A stretch of 64,000 nucleotides of DNA, from assembly GCA_027257055.1 (NCBI GenBank), contig JAPVLO010000400.1, positions 62,001-126,000 of the forward strand. Direction: 5' to 3'. The notes beneath the pieces were generated by a model that worked only from the letters and a program-made list of their open reading frames with translations, did no database searches and was not told where the DNA came from. The DNA comes from Cephalopachus bancanus (taxonomy: Eukaryota > Chordata > Mammalia > Primates > Tarsiidae). Numbering within the stretch: position 1 is the first letter of the stretch; every line of letters starts with the position of its first letter. Shown here in pieces: positions 1 to 12,169 of the stretch. Both the position numbers and the translations under genes were made by a program.

Positions 1-1113
1 TCAATATGTTGCTGTTGAAATGTGAAGGAGGGTCAGACAAACCAAACTGATGTGACATTTTTAGTAGACTAATTCTTATTTTTCTTATGCTCCAGGCATC
101 AGGAAATATCCTTTTCAATTTTCAGGTGCAGCCAGAGTGGAATTCTCTCAAAAAGGACAGATAACCCCAGTGCCTGATATCACATTGCGTGTGGGCCACG
201 GAACCTGAGGGTGAACGTGGTGGGGTGGCTGCCTTTCTGAGTAAGTAGGAACCAAAGACGGGTGAGGACATTATGTTGGGGGCGGGCAAAGAGTAGCATG
301 GAGTAACTTGGTCCTTTCTCTCATGACCCTTCACACCTCTTCCAAGGACTGGTTCTTGCATGAACTCTCTGGTACACCCCCAGCCCTGCCTGCCATTTTG
401 TGTCATAAAAGCAGCATCATTACAGCAAAAATGTGTCCAGGCCAGTGTAATAATCACACTCTGAGCTCTTAACCAAGTGAGAACAGTATTGGGTTAGGTA
501 TGAAACCAACAACGGGACAGGGGCCACAATTAGCTGCATCTGTCACTCTCCACACCCAGTCCCCCAGTCCCACCTTACTCTCCCATTGACTGGCTAGTTT
601 CTGACCTTCTCCAAGTAGTGTGCCAGGTGCAGAGGAGATGAGGGGAAGCTGGCACAGTCTTGTGTCACAATCTGGCATTGTGCTACTTGAGACTTGATGG
701 ATGCTCAAGGCTGACTGTCTCTGGGCAATTTGGGTGTTTTCTTGAAGACTCCTCACCCACCAGGAATCTCCCTCTGCAGCTCCCACTGTCCTGGTGGTGC
801 TTCTTTCAACTACAATTTTCTATCCCCTCCCTTAAGCCCTGAACCTCCAGCAGTAGACATTTGACAGCGCCCCTAAAGAGAACCCTCTTAACGTGACCCT
901 AGGCCTTATCCTATCTTTGCTTCACCTGACTCAAAGGAAAACTCACACCTTCTCACCACTGTCTGCGGTTTTCAGCTTGTGCCCTTCAGCTTATGCCATT
1001 TCCATTCTCTTTGTTTAGTCATATTAGGCCAATAGCTACAGTCTCTTTCCTTGTTATTTTTCTGTGTGTCCTACACCAGTAGCCTGTGTCCCTGAGCTCC
1101 AGGGAACACATAT
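1..1113. other. Flanking sequence without a recognised gene
   Basis: No family recognised. Short open frames on both strands lack splice sites and protein-like composition. The part from about 120 to 780 is relatively GC-rich and could be an old LTR, but I cannot name it. Confidence 0.4.
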
Positions 1114-1129
1114 AAAACTCATCAATCAG

Positions 1130-1422
1130 CCGGGCTCGGTGGCTCAGTCTGTAATCCCGTGCCTTGGAAGGCTGAGGTGAGTGGATTGCCTGAGCCCGTG
1201 GGTTCGAGACCCGCCTGGGCAACTTGGTGAGACCTCATCTCTACAATAAATCAAAAAATTAGCCGGGTGTGGTAGCACGCGTCTGTGGTTCCAGCTACTG
1301 GGAAGGCTGAGGCAGAAGGATCGCCGGAGCCCAGCAGGTCGAGGCTGCGGTGGCCGGGAGCGGCCACTGCACTCCAGCCTGGGCAACAGAGTGAGACTCT
1401 AACTGAAAAAAAAAACAGCAAA
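1130..1422 (+). mobile_element. Alu, young lineage-specific subfamily
   Basis: A complete dimer from ccgggctcggtggctcag to an A-rich tail. It is flanked by a perfect 16-base target duplication, aaaactcatcaatcag, at 1114-1129 and 1423-1438. It carries the family's 'gagcccgtgggttcgagac' block and 'ctacaataaatcaaaaaatt' linker. Confidence 0.95.
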
Positions 1423-1438
1423 AAAACTCATCAATCAG

Positions 1439-3200
1439 GCCCTCAAAGCCTCTCCTACTTGGTTTGAGGAAGGGGGAGCAACTACTATGATTTCTGCAGC
1501 TTTGGTTCTGCAACAGTCCTCTCTTAAGGAATTGTTTGGTATATCTCCTCTACTATTGATTGACCTCCCATATACCTCTTTTATATCTGCCAGATAGCTG
1601 GAATATATGTGACTGTCACAAAACTAGTTTGACTACCTTCTTCCCAAGTTCTGTATAACCTCTCATTTTGGAAACATATAATTGTATTTTAAGCATTTGG
1701 GCCCCAACTGGCAAATGGAGAAAGTGAGAATTCTATTTTAGTGTCCTCTGACAGTTGCTAACCATTTCCAAACACAAGCTTAATAACCAAAATGAGGTGA
1801 TATCAAATGCATTTTAAGGTACTAACATGTAAGCAAAGAGAAGTTTAGTCTGAGAAGATATATTGGCAAAGGTTCAGAGGCAGATCAGGACCTAGCAGGC
1901 AAGAGCATTAGGATTGATTAGTAATGTCTGCAGTGAGCTGGAGAATATGATTGTAAGAAACTAGAAATTTGCCGCTCCAGTAGATGCTGAGAGAGTCAGT
2001 AATAAGTCAGATTTGCATGCTGTTCCCAAGCTTTCCTGGTTTGCTGATTTATACAATTTTTTTTTCTTTTAAGTGGTATACAGAAGCACAAAAAGGAAAA
2101 TAATTTCCTGAGAGGGGTTGATTTCTTCCTTGCTAGGGTCCTATAGACCAGTGTCTGATAAAATGAGAGAGCCCAATGTCCTGCCTGACCCCCCAAATGG
2201 GATCATAAGCAAATTGGTTTGCTTAATTTTTTCCCAGCCTAACATACAAATCTGCCAGAAATCAGGTTTAAAAGGTAGTTAAAGGCAGTTTGAAGGGGAA
2301 AAGAGTGAGCTAACAACAGATTTCTCCAGGAGAGGGAGTCTGACTCTTGCTGATGTAGCTGTAGATTACCTATGGCATTTCCTTTCTCCCTTTCCTTCTT
2401 AGGAACAGAATCCTGATTTATTTATTTGTTTGTTTTTTAAAGCTCGGCACAGTTGTCTCTCAGCATAAGATACTACTTTCCCCGGGCTCCCTTTTAGCTA
2501 CACCTGGTCACTAAATTATGGCCAGGGAGATATGAGTAAAAGTGTTGGGTCAGACTCCAGGAAGGCTGTTGAAAGGGAGCTAATTGATTTGAAAGAGCAT
2601 CTTTCTTACCCTTTGGTTTTTTCTTTGTCTTCTAGCCTAGAATGCAAACAGGTTAACTTGTTTTAGCAGCCATTTTGGGTCAGGAGGTGACCTTGAGAAT
2701 AGATAGAACCACAATATGAGACCTGGTATTTCCTGTGTTGTACATGGGAGATTAAATTTTTATCTGGTTTTAGTCACTGACATTTTGGGGTTTTCTGTTA
2801 CAACCACCCAGATCTAATACTAACAATGTAGCTTATTATAGACGCTAATCAGCTACATCAGCAAGAGTAATCTTTAAATGTCTCCTTTCCTTTGGCATAT
2901 GAAAGTGCTTTGCAAAAATATAAGATGTATATGCATTGTAAATTGGCTTCTATTGGTATGTAAGAGTTTGCAAAGACAGTACACCATCTGATGAGAGATT
3001 AGTTGAGCTAATTAGGAGAATTCAGATCATAGTGTCTTTTTCTCCTAACAAACAATCATATACTTGAATTTATTTAAAAAAAAAAAAGAATACATAGTCT
3101 GGTATGTCAACTGAGTCTGACAATAGATTAAAATATTGCAAATTGTGAAATAATGCATGCAATATATTATTAGAGTCAGTTTCTGGTTTTGAGAATTTAT
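1439..3200. other. Unique or anciently repeated flank
   Basis: No gene or clear repeat seen. It contains short A/T-runs (2057-2065, 3076-3087) only. Confidence 0.4.
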
Positions 3201-3425
3201 TCAATTGAACAAATATATAGAAAGTTCCTGCTATGTGCAAAGCACTGTATTAGAAAATACCTTAAAGACTAGAAGAATGAATAGCATACTCTGTTTTTAA
3301 AAGAAAAATGTACACTCCATCAGAGTGTAAATTCCATGAAGATAGGAAATGTAACTGAAATGTATAAAGTAGTCACTGGCATAGAATAGGAATCTAGGAA
3401 ATATTTGTTACCTGAGTGAATTAAT
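3200..3425 (+). repeat. L2-like 3' end fragment
   Basis: Contains 'ctgctatgtgcaaagcactg' and then 'gtaaattccatgaagatagg' and 'cactggcatagaataggaa', in the order of the L2 3' end. The copy is diverged and partial. Confidence 0.45.
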
Positions 3426-3869
3426 GAGTCTTAGGAAATACTGATCTGCCACTTACTCTGAAAAAACATATATTGGGAAAAAAATAAATCAACTTGAAAG
3501 TATGTGTATGTCTGTTTTTAGAAAATAGGTATGTTTCTGAGGAGCAGTAAATCATAGTTAAAGCTGAATTTAAATGTGTCATATAAAGATTTATTTTCTA
3601 AAACAAATAATTTTGTATAAAGGGAATGATACTCCTTATTTTGTTGGAAAAATCTGGATTTTTTTATAAGTCACATTTGTATAAAGTGGCCTGAACTCTA
3701 CTTTATGCTAGAAGATAAAAGCATATGAGTTAAAACCAACAGACTGTTTCGCAACATCAATCTTACAAAACTGTTTTTTTCTTTGACAAAGTTATAAGCT
3801 TGGTGAACTGATGAGTGAAGTCGGGCTTTTTTGTTTTTCATATTTCTTCTTCCCATAATATACAAATCA

Positions 3870-4255
3870 AGTGAATCATCTTCCAGACTTCCCTCACTCC
3901 CTCATACTCAACATCTGCCCATTTAATCTCCTAAACGGTTCTTTAATAGCTAATGACCATCCTTAGCCTGGCATGTGAGAGCCTTATGACCCTGGCCCTG
4001 TTTATTTCTCTAGTCTTATCTCCCATAATTCTCTGCTGTGCATTTTACACTAGTAACTCTGTTCACATGGTTTGACTAATGCACCCTCAGGAAATCTTCC
4101 TTAAACCTCCAGAGTTGGCTCTGTGCTGCTTTACTGTGATTCCAAAGTGTGCTGGGCACAACTTCATAATAGAAATTCCACATTACACTTTATCCAAAGG
4201 GTCTAGTCTGGTGCCAGGCATCTAGCAGATGCTCAATAAGTTATTAATGAATTGA
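3870..4255 (+). repeat. L2 fragment
   Basis: Reads in L2 order: 'cttatgaccctggccctg', 'gaaatcttccttaaacc', then the typical end 'ggtgccaggcatctagcaga' and 'tgctcaataagttattaatg'. Confidence 0.6.
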
Positions 4256-4919
4256 ACTAAGCTTGAAAAAATGTGATCTTCAGGAAACACTAGTTTGAAA
4301 GTTTTAGACAAGTAATAGTTAATGTGATTATTATTTATTGTCCTTCTTCCATAACAAAACAACTAATCTTCAGGTCTCCTTAGAGCTGTGGAGCAAAGGG
4401 ACAATCTGAGTCCTTTGGCCCCACTATACATATGGCTTCAACAACCATTTTTTAATCAAACACACATTTTTTATTAGTGAAAAGCAGGACTTCCCAACAT
4501 ATTAGAAAAGAGTGGTTAGGAGGTCAACATGAGTTGGCATGAGATTAATTGCATTTGGAACATTTGCATTGCTTGTTAGCCAAAGAAATCCTATTTAGAG
4601 ATTAGAAGTGCTTAGTCAAGCACAACTTGGAGAAAATAGAAAAAAACAATCAATTTTTGTCATTAGTCTCTACATCCTTCCCTTCCCTAAATGTAATGAA
4701 AACAACAAATGAATAAATCAGAGATCCTCAATCATTTGGAAATGTCATTATGTTTATAATTTTAAAATAAAGAAACTGGAGAAATACATATTTGAAATCT
4801 CTTTTTAAAAACAAATCATAAGACCCTCAAAAGCAGACATCACAGTATAGAAAAAGAGAGAACTAAGCTGGGCCTGAGCAGACACGAGTTCTGACATTAA
4901 AAATAAGACCTATTTTTTT

Positions 4920-5035
4920 TTTCTGAGCCCCTACTCAGTGCCAACTCCTGCACCAGGTACCTTTTTTGTTCCTGTGATGAGCTGAGAAGTCTTGGGCAAG
5001 TCACTTGACCTCTACTTATCTTTACCTTATCGTAA
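4920..5035 (+). repeat. MIR fragment
   Basis: Contains 'agcccctactcagtgccaac' and then 'cttgggcaagtcacttgacc', the conserved core of MIR. Confidence 0.7.
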
Positions 5036-6376
5036 GTGAAGACCCTGAATCTGGGTTCTGGGAGGGGAAAGATTCAACTACCAATTCCTTAGCTTCCTAC
5101 CCCATGGCAGTTGCCCAGGCTGATTTGTCCACTTGCAGGAAGAATTTCACATATATATGTAACCCTTTACCAGGTGTCACCGCACCCTGCTGAGAAGTGG
5201 AAAGAGAAAACTTTGGAAGGGACTGAGCATTAGGAAAGGAGGTGGTTGACCTGGAGAGGGCATATTTGCCACTACAGAAGGGGACTCTCATCTGACCTTC
5301 CTGAGTAAGTGAACAGGGCCTCAGCACCCATCTGCCAAAGTCCACAGGAAGCGAAGCCCCTTGGGTATTACCACCTTGAAGCCCCATTGTTGCTGCACAG
5401 CCTGGGCTGCCTTGATTGATCCCTTCCCCATTCCCAATCCCTTCCATCTTTGGCAGTGACACCATGTAATATCTTCAAATTGTCACTCATGGACCATGGC
5501 TGGAAAGATAGTTTAGGGAAGTCACATCATCAAGACAGAGGCTCAGGCTGCATGAAGTCAAGTATATGAAAGTAAAGCACTCCCTCAATGGGCTGGTTAT
5601 GGTCAAACAGTGCTACCAACAAACTAATTCTGAGTGCCTTCTACCCAGGGAATGTTTAATATCCATTGCGAGGTACATGGGATCTTATATAATCCTTTCC
5701 TCTTTGTTTCCAAGCACAAAATGGCAACCCCTAGCAAATGGGGCTCAGAACACCCTGCCCTGCCATCCTGACCTGTTTTTTTTTTTGTTGTTTTTTTTTT
5801 AACCACAGTAACATTCAGTTTTTTAGAGCAAGATAGAATGTACCATGGAACTGTATTGAGCAAAACTCTGGGCTTGAAGATTATACTTTTTGCCTAAGTG
5901 CATAAGCAATTATATTCATAATTGTAACTCTCAAATAAGATGCAGACCAAAAACTGTAGACCATATTGTTTTATCATAAAGAATATGGCTCATACAGAAG
6001 TGAATTCTCCAATGACTGAATTCTTATTATCAATATTATTATGTAAGTAAAGCTACACAGTATGTTCCTGGGTGGGAGACTCTATACTGTATGGATATGA
6101 GTTCACAGCAAACTAAAGGAATTCTAACCAAAATATAAGACAGTTTATTTGGTGGGGGAAAGGGAAATAAAACAAAATAATTTTAAAGATTATGACAATT
6201 TTTGTAGAAAAACAAAGATACAAGAATAGCTAAAAAGTTTGGCATAAAGATAGCAATAAATTGGAACTTGATAAATCAGATATATGGAGATGTAGTTTTA
6301 GTTAAAACAATTAAAACAGTGTGGTATTAACATCAAATAGACAAGTTAATAAAACAGAATAGAAAGTGCAAAAAAA
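5036..6376. other. Flank with no recognised gene
   Basis: 5040-5560 is moderately GC-rich with short open frames on both strands but no splice structure or domain. 5770-5802 holds T-runs. The remainder is AT-rich. Confidence 0.35.
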
Positions 6377-6535
6377 GGCTGAGCACAGTGTCTCATTCCT
6401 GTAATCTCAGCACTTTGAGAGGCTGAGGTGAGAGGATTGCTTGAGGCCAGGAGTTTGAGACCAGCCTGAACAACATACTAAGATCCCCGTCTCTACTTTT
6501 AAAAATAATAAGTAATAAAAATAAAGTGAAAAAAG
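6377..6535 (+). mobile_element. Alu left-monomer-like element (old)
   Basis: 'ggctgagcacagtgtctcat' through 'gagaccagcctgaacaacat' to 'ctctacttttaaaaataata'. A left arm only, ending in an A-rich tail. Confidence 0.75.
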
Positions 6536-6670
6536 TCCTTAATAAATTTTACAGTAACAATTCAGATAGATGGTGCACTTTTCTCTGAGGTTTCTGAGAT
6601 TCTTTACGTGAACTTGTAATTATCAGTTGCTATTCTTGTTACCTGGGTTTGAGGCAAGCTTAAAGAAAAC

Positions 6671-6723
6671 TAGATAGATAGATAGATAGACAGATAGATG
6701 ATAGAGTGAGCTAGATAGACAGA
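6671..6723 (+). repeat. (GATA)n-like microsatellite
   Basis: Runs of tagatagatagatagataga interrupted by cagatagatgatag and gagctagatagacag. Confidence 0.9.
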
Positions 6724-6859
6724 AAAATAGAGACTACCTGGATGACACAATTCTAGCTCCCGAATCAGCTGTGCATAAACCAGTATATTTATTTTTGTTG
6801 CTTCAACTATTTCTAGTGGGTTTCTGTCACTTGCAATCAAGATTCCTTGGTTAATAGCC

Positions 6860-7170
6860 TTGCTCTTTGGTGGTCATATTACAGATATTTTCCCCAAAGT
6901 GTTGTTTGTCTTTATTTGTGGCGATTTTGGCTATTCAGACATTTAAAACATTTTTTACAAAGTAAATCTGCTCATCTTTTCTTTCAGGTTTCATTTCCTG
7001 CTTTAAAAAAACCTTCCTCCTTATGATTTTTTTTAAAGATCCTATTTATTTCTTTATGTTTACATTTTTAGCATTAGACTCAAAGGTCTGAATTAATTTT
7101 TGATATGGTGTGAGGCAGATAATCTCGTTTTTCAAAAAGAGTAATACAGTATATAAATGTCCCTAATGCA
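6860..7170 (-). mobile_element. Old L1 fragment
   Basis: The plus strand reads as antisense ORF2 3' part: 'caaagtgttgtttgtcttta', then 'catttcctgctttaaaaaaa', then 'gtctgaattaatttttgata'. Strongly diverged. Confidence 0.5.
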
Positions 7171-8782
7171 CATATACATGCCAAAATGATTATCTCTGGC
7201 TTTCATTAGGTGGTAGTATTACAAAGATGATTTATATTTTCTTTTTAGATTTAGCCATATTTTCTAATATTTCTATGATAAGTATGACTTGACTCATATT
7301 AAAAAATACACAAGTTACTTTTTTTTGGAAGTCTATTACAACTCAGACTCAAGATTTATACTAACCATGATGAGAGTCTAAGTATATTTCATATGTGGCC
7401 AAAGCCTAGGTATATCTGTTATTGAAAAGTCTCTCAGATATTGTTATTTCCCCTGAAAATTATTATTTGTTATTTCCTTTTTCATGTGACACCACCCAGT
7501 TAGACAAAAACACAAGTTTTGAATAAATAAACATATTTCTTCTCCCAATAAATATTTCAGGAATAAAGATGAGTATTAATAAGCTATATGCCACTAAGAG
7601 TTAATCTTGTTTCTATCTAGTTTTTAAATTATGAACAGATTACATTTTAATGAATTAACTTATTATCACACTATAAATATTCTGTATTACATGTATGATA
7701 TATGTTAATTCTATTATAAATAATATTAGTGTGCTGGAGTATACAGTATACATGTCTCAAACAAAGTTTGCCTGCTTCTGCTTCAAATGAAACAGAGTTT
7801 CAGAAAAACCATGTAAGCTTACCAATTTACTGACATCAACAGTCAGAAAAATTATTTGCCTGATTTATTTTATCTTTAATTTAAATGATAATGATGTAAT
7901 GTGCATTTTCTGACATTTTCTAATGATAAAGTAGCTGTATAAATGTTGATCATTTTATATCATTAAGTTTAATAAGCAGTGGTATTTTAGATTTAAGTTA
8001 GCTGCACATAAAAAACTGTCAATGTATAACAATTCTGTGCTATTCTAAAATTGTATTTAAAATGTTCTTTTACCTTCCTCTTACCAAATATTAATTCTTA
8101 AAGCCACAAGTTTTACTGTATGCATATTCTGCTTTACAATATAATTTTGTAAGTTCTCTATTTTCTTCTCAGACTACCACTGTAGGCCTTGGTAGATGCT
8201 GGTGCTACTCTATAGAATCAGGCTAATGACTAGTATCTCAGTTTTATGAGATGAAGTTCAAGGAAACTATTAGAGATTGTGCCAGCTCTCTAAGAACCTG
8301 GGAAATGAATTCAAACAACTAAAACTGGGGCTGAACTTAATCTTTTATTTCTTCAAACAATACATAATTAAGATGGTAGGCACTGGACAGATTTCCTCAG
8401 AAATGCACAAATATTGATTACTAGAATGCATGATTTTGAAGTCGCACGCAGCACAGACCCCGCTGATGACTTTCTAATGCTCTCTTGCTGCTTCGTGTGG
8501 GTGCATGAAAAGACCAGTGGTAAGATACAATCTATTTGGCAAAGAATTCTAAGATTTTGTTTTTGATAATAAACAGGTGCTGAAGAAATATTCTAGATCT
8601 GTATTAAAATCTAAAGGCTTCATTAATCCTTCTTGAGTAATTATTCTGCAACAATTTCCTAACAATCACAAACATTCATAAAGAGCTAGAGTAACAAAGC
8701 GAATTCATATGAGAAGACACTTATGCCTTTCATACAAAGCCTGTACTCTCAAAGAGATTAATAACTATATAGATATATAAAC
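7171..8782. other. AT-rich downstream flank
   Basis: No gene or repeat family identified. It lies beyond the LRR gene's last exon and may include 3'UTR if a distal polyadenylation site is used. Confidence 0.35.
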
Positions 8783-8788
8783 TTTATT
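8783..8788 (-). promoter_or_regulatory. Candidate polyadenylation signal of the LRR gene
   Basis: AATAAA on the minus strand lies about 35 bases past the TGA at 8824. It is the first canonical hexamer after the stop. No clear GU-rich element follows, so later sites could be used instead. Confidence 0.35.
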
Positions 8789-8823
8789 GGCTTTTACAAT
8801 AGGAATGATAAATAATTGTACTA

Positions 8824-9034
8824 TCATTCTTTTGTCAACTCCAACTTTAGAGATATTCTTTTATCAGGACTACCATCTAAAATAAAACTGCTTTCCTTTA
8901 TTTCTCTATAGCAAGAAGAAGAACAGACATGAAACATAACAGGAAGCTGTGATGCTCCAAAAATATCATAGGATCGGATGATACGAAAACCTTCACCAAA
9001 CTTGGGACCATGACACCATTCACATCTGGATGTG
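8824..9034 (-). CDS. LRRC63: LRR-gene terminal coding exon: Cys-pair module and stop
   Basis: The exon starts after ccatttcag with one base that completes the Cys codon begun at 19121. It then reads 69 codons to a TGA at 8824-8826. The visible motif is C-T-S-R-C-E-W-C-H-G-P, then GEGFRIIRSYDIFG, then QLPVMFHVCSSSCY. The CxxC and CxxxC pairs, about 30 residues apart, look like a small zinc-binding fold. LRRC28 and LRRC69 end with similarly placed cysteine pairs. Metal binding is inferred from spacing only. The exon is open throughout and ends in a charged tail, LELTKE. Confidence 0.8.
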
Positions 9035-9654
9035 CTGAAATGGAAGAAACACCAAATCAGTATTTAATACATTTCTATTAAAGTGAAGACACTGTGCTTG
9101 ATGCTACACAAGAATCAGAATAACATAAAATACAGCCTTTATCTTTACTGAGCTTATCATCTAGATGAGGCACTTACCATCAAGAGAAAAATTAAATGTT
9201 AAAAGAGCTCAACAATAAAGCAGACATACATACAATACAATTCTAGCTTTTTGAAACACAAAAGTATATATGTATAGTAAGAAAATACTCTGAGGATAGA
9301 TACCAAATTGAAAAGAGTTATTATTTTTGAGAAATGTAATCACGGGAAATTTTTAATTTCTTTATAATGCGTTTTTTTATTTTCCCAAATTTTAATAATA
9401 AATATGTATTATTTTTATGATTTAAAATAAATATGCAACTTTAAAAATCAAGGGACTATAATAATCCAGTAAAGGACTAGAGTCCATAATGTATTTTTTG
9501 AATGGTTAAAAATCAGTTAAAAAAATATATCAACCCATTAATATATTAGCATTAGCACATGAACAGACTCTGTCTTTTTTTCCTCTCTTACCAAATTCCT
9601 AATTAAGAAGCCTGGAAAGATGGTTCTTTATTAACCCTATATTAAACGGGTTAC

Positions 9655-10500
9655 TTTCCAACCTGACTCTGGTATACCATCACACAACAGATAAAGAAGG
9701 AAATCAAAAATATTTTATGACTGGTCAGGATTGGTGGCTCACGCCTGTAATCCCAGCACTTTGGGAGGCTGAGGGTAGAGGATAATTTGAGGCCACAAGT
9801 TTGAGACCAGCATGGGCAACATAGACTTCATCTCTACAAAAAAAAAATTAACCAGATATGGTTACTCAGCTGTAGTCCCAGCTACTCAGGAGGCGTAAAC
9901 AGAAGGATCACCTGAGCCTAGGAGGTTGAAGCTACAGTGAGCCATGATGGTATCACTGCACTCCAGTCTAGGCAGCAGAGTTAGACTCTGACTCAAAAGA
10001 TAAAAAAATGTTATGACCCTGCAAAGCTACCTCTTGGGGATATTTACATCTGTAGAGATTCCCTTTCTCAGGGATCCACAGAGAAGGTAGACATTTACTC
10101 TCTTCTCTTTCAGAGCTGCCACCTATGAGACTTCATCTACATATCAACAAAATTCCTCTCAGTGCCCCTTATCTCAACAGTGGCACTTCCTTCACTGATT
10201 TCAATATTCCTTAGGCAGAGCAAACCTTTGAATCCACCTGTGACTGACCTGTGACCTGCAAGCCTTGCCCGGAGATGTCCCACCTTCCTAGGCTAAACCA
10301 GTGTAAACCTCACAAGTACTAACTTACGGTTTTCCTAACTTCTGTTTTCCTAAGATATATATATAAAACCAAGCTGCAATTCAAACATCATGAGCACACA
10401 TTCTCAAGATCTCTTGAGAGAGTGCCACAGGCCTAGGTCACTCACATTTGGCTCAGAATAAAACTTCTTAAATATTTTACAGAATTTGGCATCTTTTATC
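9655..10500 (+). repeat. LTR-like copy 1 (interrupted by an Alu)
   Basis: Shares ordered blocks with 12170-12690: 'caacctgactctggtatacc', 'tgcaaagctacctcttgggg', 'cctttgaatccacctgtgac' and 'aaaaccaagctgcaattcaa'. It ends with 'ggctcagaataaaacttctt' and 'tattttacagaatttggca', the form of a retroviral LTR 3' end with a polyadenylation signal. I cannot name the family. It is non-coding. Confidence 0.55.
9722..10008 (+). mobile_element. Alu, older subfamily
   Basis: A full dimer: 'ggctcacgcctgtaatccca' to 'ccagtctaggcagcagagtt', with an A-linker. It is inserted in LTR-like copy 1, whose sequence resumes after it. Confidence 0.9.
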
Positions 10501-10539
10501 AATACGATTATTCACAGGAGAATAAAAGTGAATATCAAG

Positions 10540-10925
10540 AGAACATTGGTAAAGCTTCTCAATATCACTAGCAATCAGGGACTACAAAATATCAATAAAT
10601 AGCAAAGAAATGCCATTTCAAAATCATTGGATGAGCAAAATGTAAAGATCTGATAAAACAAAGCTTGGTGAGGATGAGAATCACCTCAGATTTTCTTGGT
10701 GGACTACAAGTTGGTGTAATCATTTTAGAGAGTAACTTTTACGTAAATTTAAACTGGACACACTCTATAACCTAGAGAAACTTGCACATTTACATAACGA
10801 AATGTTTTTAAATGTTCATTGCAGACTTCTCCATAATAATGAAATATTGGAAACCACCCAAATGTCCATCAGCAAGAAGAATGATAAACAGATTACGAAA
10901 TCTTCATTTCAAGGAAACCTAACCA
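10540..10925 (+). mobile_element. L1 fragment (old)
   Basis: Sense ORF2 C-terminal region: 'caatcagggactacaaaata', 'ggatgagcaaaatgtaaaga', 'ccacccaaatgtccatcagc'. Many indels and no open frame. Confidence 0.7.
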
Positions 10926-10969
10926 GAAGTTAAATAAACTAGAGCTATGGAAATCAATATTGAAAAATC

Positions 10970-11279
10970 TGGCCAGGCATGGTGGCTCACACCTGTAATC
11001 CCAGCACTTTTGGAGGTGAAGGCAAGAGGATTGCCTGTGCCCAGGGGTACGAGAACAGCCTGACAACTTGGCAAGACCTTGTCTCTACAATAAATAAAAA
11101 AAATTAGCCAGGCATTATAGCACATGCCTGTGGTTCCAGCTACTTGGAAGGCTGAGGCGGAAGGATCACCTGAGCCCAGTAGGTCAAAGCTGTGGTGGTC
11201 ATGAGCATGCCACTGCATTCCAGCATAGGCATCAGAGTAAGATTCTGACTAAAAAAAAACAACAAAACTAAACTAAAAC
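10970..11279 (+). mobile_element. Alu, older intermediate form
   Basis: A full dimer from 'ggccaggcatggtggctcac' to an interrupted A-tail, with the 'ctacaataaataaaaaaaat' linker. It is 60-80 bases from an oppositely oriented Alu. Confidence 0.92.
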
Positions 11280-11342
11280 AATAATGTTGAGCATAAAAAA
11301 TGAGTTGCAGACGTACATATGGTATGATATTTATATATATAT

Positions 11343-11624
11343 TTTTTGAGTTGGAGTCTCACTCTGTCACCCAGGACGAGTGCAGTGGCACACGCCCGGC
11401 CACTGCAGCCTCAATCTAATGGGTTCCGGCGATCCTTCTGCCTCAGCCTTCCAAGTAGCTGGAACTACAGGCGCGTGCTACCACGCCCAGCTAACTTTTG
11501 ATTTATTGTAGAAATGAGGTCTCGCCAAGTTGCCCAGCTGGGTCTCGAACCCTCGGGCTCAGGCAATCCACTCACCTCAGCCTCCCAAAGCGCTGGGATT
11601 ACAGGCTGAGCCACCAAGCCCGGC
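11343..11624 (-). mobile_element. Alu, young subfamily
   Basis: Antisense copy: 'gagttggagtctcactctgt' to 'gagccaccaagcccggct'. The imperfect flanking repeats gatatttatatat (11326) and gatatttacatat (11625) look like its target duplication. Confidence 0.92.
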
Positions 11625-11639
11625 TGATATTTACATATT

Positions 11640-12169
11640 TATATGAAGTTTAAAACGTAAAAATAATGCCACATATTTGTCAGAGTTTTTTATAACTCCA
11701 ATCAATTTTTCAATTCTCTGTGGACAGTAACTGAGTGTCCTACAATTCAATCCAGTTTTGACACCATCTACCCAGAGTTAGTATCAGACTTGAGAGGTTA
11801 AGTGCTCAATCACATACGACTGCCTTCACTTCAGACATCAGTTTCTAGCATTGGGTGCCCAGGTTCCTACACTTCTGCCTTGGAGATTTCCATGACTCTA
11901 CCACTCCCCAGATCTGATATTTTGCTAGAACATCTCAAAGAACTCAGGAAAATGCTCTACTGAATGGACCCGCTCTTGGCCAAGGGGACCTCAGAGAAAT
12001 CTGAAAAACTGAGTTCCTGGCCATGAAGGGAAGGGAGATCAGATATTGCTTGCTATATACCTCTTCCCTTTTGGAGTTTAGGCACAACATTAACATGTTA
12101 ACATGTTAGCATTAACATTAACACAGAGACAATAGCACTGACAAGAACCAGACTCTTCGTGACAATAAG
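11640..12169. other. Intron sequence, possibly old retroviral-type repeat
   Basis: No gene seen. 11920-11960 ('gctagaacatctcaaagaac', 'tcaggaaaatgctctactga') resembles an old dispersed repeat that I cannot name. 12081-12124 holds imperfect repeats of 'attaacatgtta'. Confidence 0.3.

Noticed and set aside
122..842. Overlapping open frames on both strands (up to 111 codons)
   Set aside because: No splice sites, domain or conserved motif. Frames on both strands of a GC-richer patch are expected by chance.
5097..5465. A 122-codon minus-strand frame
   Set aside because: Composition is not protein-like, there is no family resemblance, and another frame overlaps it on the plus strand.
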